The translations under genes and the position numbers were made by a program. Of a stretch of DNA of 38,054 nucleotides, positions 32,560 to 38,054 are shown one piece after another. The DNA comes from a virus. The first letter of the stretch is position 1. Each line of letters begins with the position of its first letter. The notes beneath the pieces were generated by a model. The model made no database searches. It saw only the letters and a list, made by a program, of their open reading frames with translations, and was not told where the DNA came from. The stretch lies in IMG/VR virus record IMGVR_UViG_3300032058_000002, positions 1 through 38,054 of that record; one strand, given 5' to 3'.

Positions 32560-34719
32560 CAAGTCTAGTAGTGTCTTATTAGTATCAGTACGAGTTTCTT
32601 CTACCTCTTTAATATCGTTGTTTTCTATATCTTTAAGGAAGGGTGACTTACTTTTATCTACATTCGCAAAGTCATCTTCCTCTTTCATACCAAGATCTTG
32701 ATCTTGTATAGTGTGTTCTTGTTGATTAGAAGAGGGTTCAACAATAGCTTTTCCTTCAGGATCGACAACAACAGTACCATCAGGTTTTACAACAACCGTA
32801 CTTGTTCGGACATTTTTAAGATATTTAGCTGAGCGAGATATAAGTTGTGGTACTATTTGATCTTCAATAATTTGAGAAATTTCAGATTTGTAGGGTTCTG
32901 TTGCAAAAGCAGTACCTAATGTTATGTTAATTTGTTTTATCTTATCTCTACACAGAGAAGCAATCTTATTTATAATTACTGAAAATGCAACTTTTTCTTC
33001 ATTAGAAACAAACACATTTGAATTAAATATAGTAGCTTTATATTCTTCAAACAACCTTACAACTGAAGATGCAAAATCTACAATACCACCTTCTGATTTA
33101 ATAGAAAAAGAACTATAATTATTTTTTAAGAACTTGTATACACCCTCACTTGTTTTGATTCCTGCTTTTTGTAATCTTTGTAATATGTTTGCAGACAGCA
33201 GAAATCTAGTACATGAATACATAACAGCATACCGAATACCAGCCTGTATAGTTTGATCTACTAAACTACTAACTTCTCCATCCTGAGTTAACACTTCATC
33301 TACTTTCTTCTGTGCTTGGTTTTCTTTATTCTTATCTTTAAAATATGGTGCTAAGTCCTTTGAAATATGAACACATCTACTAACAAGCAATTTTAAATCC
33401 TGTGAAAACTCCTGCTTGAACGATTGCAAAAAATTTTCATCATATGCTTCTGCACATCTAGAGTATAATAAGTTTAAAAAAGCATGACGAAACCACTTAG
33501 ACAGTTCAGTTTCATTTTCATACACTGATGCTTTTTTGTTGTTGCCTAGATTAACAGAATGTATTTTTACATAAGTCCAAATATCTTTAATGAGATCTAT
33601 ATTGCTAATCTTAGCTGATTTTACCCACTCTTCATATAATGATTCAAGCGTTTTACCATGTTTTGCATTTTTTGATATAAAGTAATAGAAATCAGTTGCA
33701 CCTGGTCTAACAAACATGTTATGATATTGATCAAAAGCTTCAAACATTGCTTTTGTAGCAATAAACTTTAATGAACCTAATCTGTCTTCAATAATATAAT
33801 CAGATATGGTCTTATTATTAGAATCTTCAAGTTTCTTTTTCATATACTCCTTATCTTGAGTAGTAAAATTCTCATCTAAAATAATTTCAATATTTTCTGG
33901 GGACATAGTTGTATCTCTAATTTTATTAACAAATTCTTTTAAATTATCATAATCATGCACATCAGATTTTACACCAACATCAACAGGACTAGGTGTTTCC
34001 ATAGGAATATCTCTTAATAAAACAGCTTTCTTAGAAATTACATCATATCCTGGTACACCAGGAGTAAATTTTTGTTTCAAAGCTTTAGATATTTCTTGTA
34101 AATCATACTCTACGCCCATTTTCTTCGCTGCTAGTAGGTCTTCTTTAACTTTAGCTATCCAATGCTTTACTTTATTATATTGATCTGCAATAGCATCTTT
34201 TGTAGTAGAAAAATATTCCTGTAAAGCATTGAACATATCTTCAGCAATAGCATCTTCTTCTTTCTTATTTTTTTCCGCACTTTCTTCAAATGAGCTTGGA
34301 ATGGGTACAATATCCTCACGTATGTTACTTATCCGTCGCTTTACAAGAGAGAGCGGGTCAACTAAATTGTTAACAAGCTCTTCAATTTTCTGTGCTTTCT
34401 TGTAAAGAATACTATCAATGTTTTCCATTGCTGTTTCACCTCGTTCTTTCTTGTTTTTAAATGTAACATGTACACCAAGTTGGTTTTGAAAAGCTCTGTT
34501 AGTATGATAAAATTCTTTATAGTCCTTAATGTACTGATATGCTTGATCTTTTGTTCTCACAACTGCTGATTCTATTTTTACTCCATTTTCAAAGATTTCA
34601 ACAGTATATCCCTGTCCAAGCTGTGATCCAGGAGCATTCTTAAAAATAAAAATATCTGTACCAACTTCACCGTGTATGAGTCTTAAGCTCTCTCTGTTGT
34701 TCTTTATACTTCTTATCAT
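32548..34719 (-). CDS. Large unrecognised head-region protein
   Basis: The protein has about 723 aa from the ATG at 34719; a TTG at 34740 in the same frame would give 730. A second ATG at 34428 has a much better site (GAGGTG, 9 nt away) and would give 626 aa. Residues before it (for example GYTVEIFENGVKIESAVVRT) look coding, so either one long protein or an additional internal start is possible. The body is helical and charged, with no motif I recognise (for example ILDENFTTQDKEYMKKKLED and LYSRCAEAYDENFLQSFKQ). It overlaps the upstream gene by about 53 nt. A role in head assembly or as an internal head protein is inferred from position. Confidence 0.6.
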   Translation of the reverse strand: MIRSIKNNRESLRLIHGEVGTDIFIFKNAPGSQLGQGYTVEIFENGVKIESAVVRTKDQAYQYIKDYKEFYHTNRAFQNQLGVHVTFKNKKERGETAMENIDSILYKKAQKIEELVNNLVDPLSLVKRRISNIREDIVPIPSSFEESAEKNKKEEDAIAEDMFNALQEYFSTTKDAIADQYNKVKHWIAKVKEDLLAAKKMGVEYDLQEISKALKQKFTPGVPGYDVISKKAVLLRDIPMETPSPVDVGVKSDVHDYDNLKEFVNKIRDTTMSPENIEIILDENFTTQDKEYMKKKLEDSNNKTISDYIIEDRLGSLKFIATKAMFEAFDQYHNMFVRPGATDFYYFISKNAKHGKTLESLYEEWVKSAKISNIDLIKDIWTYVKIHSVNLGNNKKASVYENETELSKWFRHAFLNLLYSRCAEAYDENFLQSFKQEFSQDLKLLVSRCVHISKDLAPYFKDKNKENQAQKKVDEVLTQDGEVSSLVDQTIQAGIRYAVMYSCTRFLLSANILQRLQKAGIKTSEGVYKFLKNNYSSFSIKSEGGIVDFASSVVRLFEEYKATIFNSNVFVSNEEKVAFSVIINKIASLCRDKIKQINITLGTAFATEPYKSEISQIIEDQIVPQLISRSAKYLKNVRTSTVVVKPDGTVVVDPEGKAIVEPSSNQQEHTIQDQDLGMKEEDDFANVDKSKSPFLKDIENNDIKEVEETRTDTNKTLLDLLWM

Positions 34720-36382
34720 AAACCTTACCAACTTTATCAATATCTAGAAAAGTTTCAAGATTACCTAAAACTTTATGTATTTTAGGTCCATTAACTTCAG
34801 GTTCATCACTTCGTGGTATAGTAGTTGGATCTACAAAACCATTTACTACATCAATTCCATATGCCTTTTTCTTTCCTACTCTATGACATACATATATACA
34901 CATCTCATAGTGATCTTTTTTAGTGAGAGATGGGAGAGCATAAAAAACAGTTAATGTTAGTTTCGCTTCATCAGCCTTCTGTTTTGCTTTTTCCTTTACT
35001 TCTTCATCACCAGAAAGACTTGGTACACCTGTATCTAACGGTGGTATAAATTGTCGTGTAGGTGTTCTCTCAGCAACCTCAGGTAAATAATCTTCTTTGT
35101 AAAATAGAATGTAAGCGTTTTCCATACGAATTGATAACTGAGTAATGTCTTTAGCTAACTGTAAGTTCAAACCTAACTCAGATTGTGCATTCAGAAGTTG
35201 AGAGGTAAGGAAATTAGCTTGTGAAGATGTAATGAAATAGTTTAAAGGTCCGATCTCAATTCCACCATAAAATAATATATTAGATGTATCAAGAGAGAAT
35301 TTTTTAGGGTCATAATCTAAAAAGAAATCAACTTTCTGGTAGTTATCTATACCTCCAACTTCAATTGCTTTTTCAAGATTATGATCACTAAGTGCTTTAC
35401 TAATTTCATCTATCTTACGCCTGAATTCATCTTTAATAAGATAATATACTCCTCCAATTCTTACCCCTTGTTTATCTGTAAGAGAACCCTGGTAAATAAC
35501 CTTACCTGTATCCGGATCAGTAACAGTATAAAATACATGAACATATATAACTATATCTTTTTTATTACCGTAATGAACAAAAGATTGCTTCGTTTCTATC
35601 GAAACATTTCCTTTTCCTCGGTAGGTTCTTGGTACATCTTTAAGATATGTACGAACTATTTGAACTACACTCTCTAACCTTTTGAAATATACTTCTCTAT
35701 AGCTGTTTTTATCATTTAGATCACAGATAAAAAATCTATTAGAACCATATACAACATATAACTTGTTAGTTGAATCTACAAAAAGATAACTCGGTGAATT
35801 CTCTATTATCTTTGAATACCCTTCTGGTTCTGTAGGAATAAGATCTTTGAAATCTAATGCTAGATTTTCTGGAATAGAATCCGATGATAGGATAGATGTT
35901 ACTTTTTTCGCAACATTAGGATGTAGTAAATCTAACACATCCCCTAATACTACAGGATTTGTTGCTACAAATTCAGGACCTACACGTCCACCAGAATATT
36001 CAACAATGTATTTAAAAACAACTGCTAACTGATTGTGTTCCACTATTCGTAATTCTGGTAGGGTTTTCAGTATATCAGAATTAGAAGGGGTATATCTACC
36101 AATAGAATTATTTTTTCTATCTATAACTTCTTTAACATTTTTCTCTTTTCCTGTAGTTAGTGCTTTTACAGATAATTTTTGTATTGTTGATAAAACATCT
36201 GGAAGTAATATCTTATTTAAATAACCTAAATCAACATCTACATTCTGAGAACCAGTTGCTTTGTTTGAATATACAAGATACAATTTCTGTTCATTAAACA
36301 ACTTCCCTGTAATATAAAAGTAATATGAAATTTTTTCCTTACTATGATCATCTGCTGCAAAGTGTATAGTAGCACATTTCAT
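34667..36382 (-). CDS. Unrecognised head-region protein
   Basis: The 571-aa protein follows the protease-like gene by 1 nt and starts at ATG with AAGGAG. It has many alternating strands (KISYYFYITGKLFNEQKLYL, then YLFVDSTNKLYVVYGSNRFF, then IVIYVHVFYTVTDPDTG), a helical segment near 400 (LLNAQSELGLNLQLAKDITQ) and a final beta/helix part. I considered a portal, but saw no portal-like helix arrangement or clip pattern, so I do not call it. Lying between protease and scaffold genes it is likely a head component. Confidence 0.6.
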   Translation of the reverse strand: MKCATIHFAADDHSKEKISYYFYITGKLFNEQKLYLVYSNKATGSQNVDVDLGYLNKILLPDVLSTIQKLSVKALTTGKEKNVKEVIDRKNNSIGRYTPSNSDILKTLPELRIVEHNQLAVVFKYIVEYSGGRVGPEFVATNPVVLGDVLDLLHPNVAKKVTSILSSDSIPENLALDFKDLIPTEPEGYSKIIENSPSYLFVDSTNKLYVVYGSNRFFICDLNDKNSYREVYFKRLESVVQIVRTYLKDVPRTYRGKGNVSIETKQSFVHYGNKKDIVIYVHVFYTVTDPDTGKVIYQGSLTDKQGVRIGGVYYLIKDEFRRKIDEISKALSDHNLEKAIEVGGIDNYQKVDFFLDYDPKKFSLDTSNILFYGGIEIGPLNYFITSSQANFLTSQLLNAQSELGLNLQLAKDITQLSIRMENAYILFYKEDYLPEVAERTPTRQFIPPLDTGVPSLSGDEEVKEKAKQKADEAKLTLTVFYALPSLTKKDHYEMCIYVCHRVGKKKAYGIDVVNGFVDPTTIPRSDEPEVNGPKIHKVLGNLETFLDIDKVGKVYDKKYKEQQRELKTHTR

Positions 36383-36383
36383 C

Positions 36384-37280
36384 TTACCTTCTCCTTAAAG
36401 AAATCTGGTACAGTTCATCAATTAGTAAATCAAACTTATAGTTTAAATTTTTCTTTTCTTCAAATGTTCTAGCTGTTCTAATAAGCTGATAGACTATATT
36501 GATCAAAGCTAGTTTTTGCTGACCTTCACTACTTTCTGACGCAATTTTTAATACATACCCAGGAACTATCTTTGATATAGCATCAACAACATATGCTGTA
36601 GGACATGCAGGAGTTGTTACAATAGATAAATCATAAAAATTAACACCTTTAAGTAATTCTGCAACTTTTTTGCCGTTAACCCTACCAAGTCGTGAATACC
36701 TTAAACAATCACATAAATCATTCTGGCTTTTTACAGTATGACCACAAGCTGTACAAATACTATATTGAATTGAACAACCCATTGATACAGGAACACGTTG
36801 AGGATATAACTCAAGCATACGTGCAACAGATGGTGCTTTCTTTTTATCTACACCAAATAATGTTGTTATGTGCATATCCTCATAATTATTCTTAACCATA
36901 ACCGCATCAAACACAACCCCTATTGCATACTCAAGTGAGCGTGCATCATGGTTTTGATATACATGTGCTGTTCTATATGAAAGGTATCTAGGAATATTTA
37001 ATGTTGGGTCTATATCCTCAAGTTCAGTTACATCAAAATAATCGCCATTCTTATTTACAGCATGCTCCCACAATCCTTTACCATACTTTGCATAGTAATC
37101 ACCAAAATCAAGAGTTCTAGTAGTACTATAAACATAATCTTCAACAATCGGGGACAATAACAACTGACTTGATTTTGATTTTATCTCAAACGCAACCCTT
37201 TCTTTTGTAAGCTTTTCCAAACTTGAAAAAGGAATACATGCTGTGCTACTATTTATCTGTAACGTTTTTGCATCTTCCAT
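36384..37280 (-). CDS. Prohead-protease-like protein with cysteine cluster
   Basis: I choose the ATG at 37280 (298 aa), preceded by GGAG 6 nt upstream; the frame also has an ATG at 37292 without a ribosome site. The layout fits phage capsid-maturation proteases: AHVYQNHDAR (His about 111), IGVVFDAVMV, ITTLFGVDKKKAPSVARML, and VSMGCS (Ser about 166). Between that serine and the closing strands is a cysteine cluster (CTAC at about 176-179 and CDC at about 190-192), then FYDLSIVTTPACPTAYVV. Large phages have proteases of this kind with a probable zinc insert. It would cut scaffold and capsid proteins inside the prohead. The catalytic assignment is by pattern. Confidence 0.7.
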   Translation of the reverse strand: MEDAKTLQINSSTACIPFSSLEKLTKERVAFEIKSKSSQLLLSPIVEDYVYSTTRTLDFGDYYAKYGKGLWEHAVNKNGDYFDVTELEDIDPTLNIPRYLSYRTAHVYQNHDARSLEYAIGVVFDAVMVKNNYEDMHITTLFGVDKKKAPSVARMLELYPQRVPVSMGCSIQYSICTACGHTVKSQNDLCDCLRYSRLGRVNGKKVAELLKGVNFYDLSIVTTPACPTAYVVDAISKIVPGYVLKIASESSEGQQKLALINIVYQLIRTARTFEEKKNLNYKFDLLIDELYQISLRRR

Positions 37281-37297
37281 AGCAATCTCCATACTAT

Positions 37298-37306
37298 ATT
37301 ATATCA
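37298..37306 (-). promoter_or_regulatory. Extended -10 promoter before the protease-like gene
   Basis: TGATATAAT fits TGnTATAAT exactly. It ends 18 nt before the chosen ATG, and the ribosome site lies in between. No clear -35 is seen. Confidence 0.5.
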
Positions 37307-37328
37307 AAACAAAAAATAGAAGATATTC

Positions 37329-38054
37329 TTAAATTATTAAGTCCAGGAATAACGTAGAACCTGCTTTCATGTGAATATTTTTTTCTCGGGAGAGGATACG
37401 ATAAAGGTCATAGAAGTGTTTAAGATTTTCAACTACATCAACATCTGTATCAAATATCTGTGTAATATACATAACACCTGAAACTAATGTAGGTATAAAA
37501 GAAGCTATATTTCCATAATCTTGTGATTTCAGTAAATCAATGATAATGTGAATGCAATCCGCAATAGATTGAAAAGCCTGGAAACTTGTAGGTGTAATAT
37601 TTTTACTATCTTGGGAGTGTAGGAGTGCTAAACAAGATAGGAGTATTTCTCTAAGTTGTACATTGCACTTATCAACATACTCAGAGTTATCTAAAGGTTT
37701 ATCTCTTAAGAAATCTTCAAACTGAAAAGAAACTTCGCATACCTCTTGTATATGTCCTATCAGCTGATCTATATTTGTTACATGAATAGATGCTACAACA
37801 TTTGTATCTTCCTTTAAGGAACTAGCACTAAGTAATGTATTGAACAAGTTATTTGCAGAATCTTCTACTTCATCTAATAAGGAATTTAAAAATTTCTGGA
37901 TAAGACCTTGATTATTTATATTTCTTAATACTTGATACTTCAGTTGAGATATTCTTTGAACAGAATTAATACATAATGACTCAACATCACTAGAACCATT
38001 TGTAAGATTTTCTAAATTACTTAACAACTCTATAACTTCTTTTAAAGATGAAAG
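37329..38054 (-). CDS. Unrecognised helical protein (5' end cut by window)
   Basis: The frame stays open to the window edge; a TTG at 38027 is possible but has no ribosome site, so the true start is probably outside. The visible 241 residues are nearly all helix, with leucine and serine rich stretches (LIQKFLNSLLDEVEDSANNL, then LREILLSCLALLHSQD, then SFIPTLVSGVMYITQIFD). No family is recognised. It lies 48 nt ahead of the protease-like gene and may be a head or portal-side factor. A 36-nt gap follows with only the next promoter. Confidence 0.6.
   Translation of the reverse strand, partial: LSSLKEVIELLSNLENLTNGSSDVESLCINSVQRISQLKYQVLRNINNQGLIQKFLNSLLDEVEDSANNLFNTLLSASSLKEDTNVVASIHVTNIDQLIGHIQEVCEVSFQFEDFLRDKPLDNSEYVDKCNVQLREILLSCLALLHSQDSKNITPTSFQAFQSIADCIHIIIDLLKSQDYGNIASFIPTLVSGVMYITQIFDTDVDVVENLKHFYDLYRILSREKNIHMKAGSTLFLDLII

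Noticed and set aside
34667-36382. Portal protein
   Set aside because: Size and position would fit, but the strand-rich pattern and absence of portal-like helices do not support it.
1-38054. Stop-codon reassignment as in some giant gut phages
   Set aside because: TAG, TGA and TAA all end genes with tight downstream starts (for example TAG at 11479 and 23597), so the standard bacterial code fits.

Overview
The window is part of the virion-structure region of a large, low-GC, contractile-tailed (myovirus-type) bacteriophage. The evidence is the gene set and its order: a prohead-protease-like protein, a scaffold-like protein, a capsid protein, a tail sheath, a tail tube, a frameshifted tail-assembly chaperone pair, a tape measure, a large baseplate hub, a gp5/VgrG-like spike, a PAAR-like tip, a gp25-like wedge and a gpJ-like wedge. 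All are packed tightly on the minus strand. Strong AGGAGG/AAGGAG ribosome sites and AT-rich DNA fit a Bacillota-like host, but this does not prove one. TAA, TGA and TAG all end genes, so no stop-codon reassignment is apparent. I see no terminase, portal, lysis, replication, integrase or tRNA gene, so the window is an internal slice of a larger genome.

Transcription runs from high to low coordinates. Head module (38054 to 27881): an unrecognised gene cut by the window edge, the protease-like gene, two large unrecognised proteins (571 and about 723 aa), one lone plus-strand gene (31879-32559), a lysine/glutamate-rich scaffold-like protein, a beta-rich capsid-associated protein and the major capsid protein. 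A strong hairpin terminator and a sigma70-like promoter follow the capsid gene.

Neck and accessory module (27716 to 20078): mostly unrecognised virion or neck proteins with several unusual inserts. These are a Vsr/DUF559-like endonuclease with a zinc ribbon, two small genes missed by simple length cut-offs (one a ribbon-helix-helix protein), a transthyretin-like beta protein, a Nudix hydrolase, and a protein with a four-cysteine cluster followed by a discoidin-like region.

Tail and baseplate module (19969 to 1084): sheath, tube, chaperone, tape measure, a small tail protein, a 2065-aa hub, spike, PAAR-like tip, an unknown, gp25-like and gpJ-like proteins. A glycosyltransferase, cut by the window start, follows.

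The clearest regulatory find is a -1 programmed frameshift signal in the chaperone pair: an A AAA AAC heptamer followed by a perfect 13-bp stem. A 19-nt element with 17 identities lies upstream of both the sheath and the chaperone genes and is a candidate promoter. Other unusual points are a tandem-duplicated insert in the sheath and a regular array of about six 75-80-aa beta modules in the hub.
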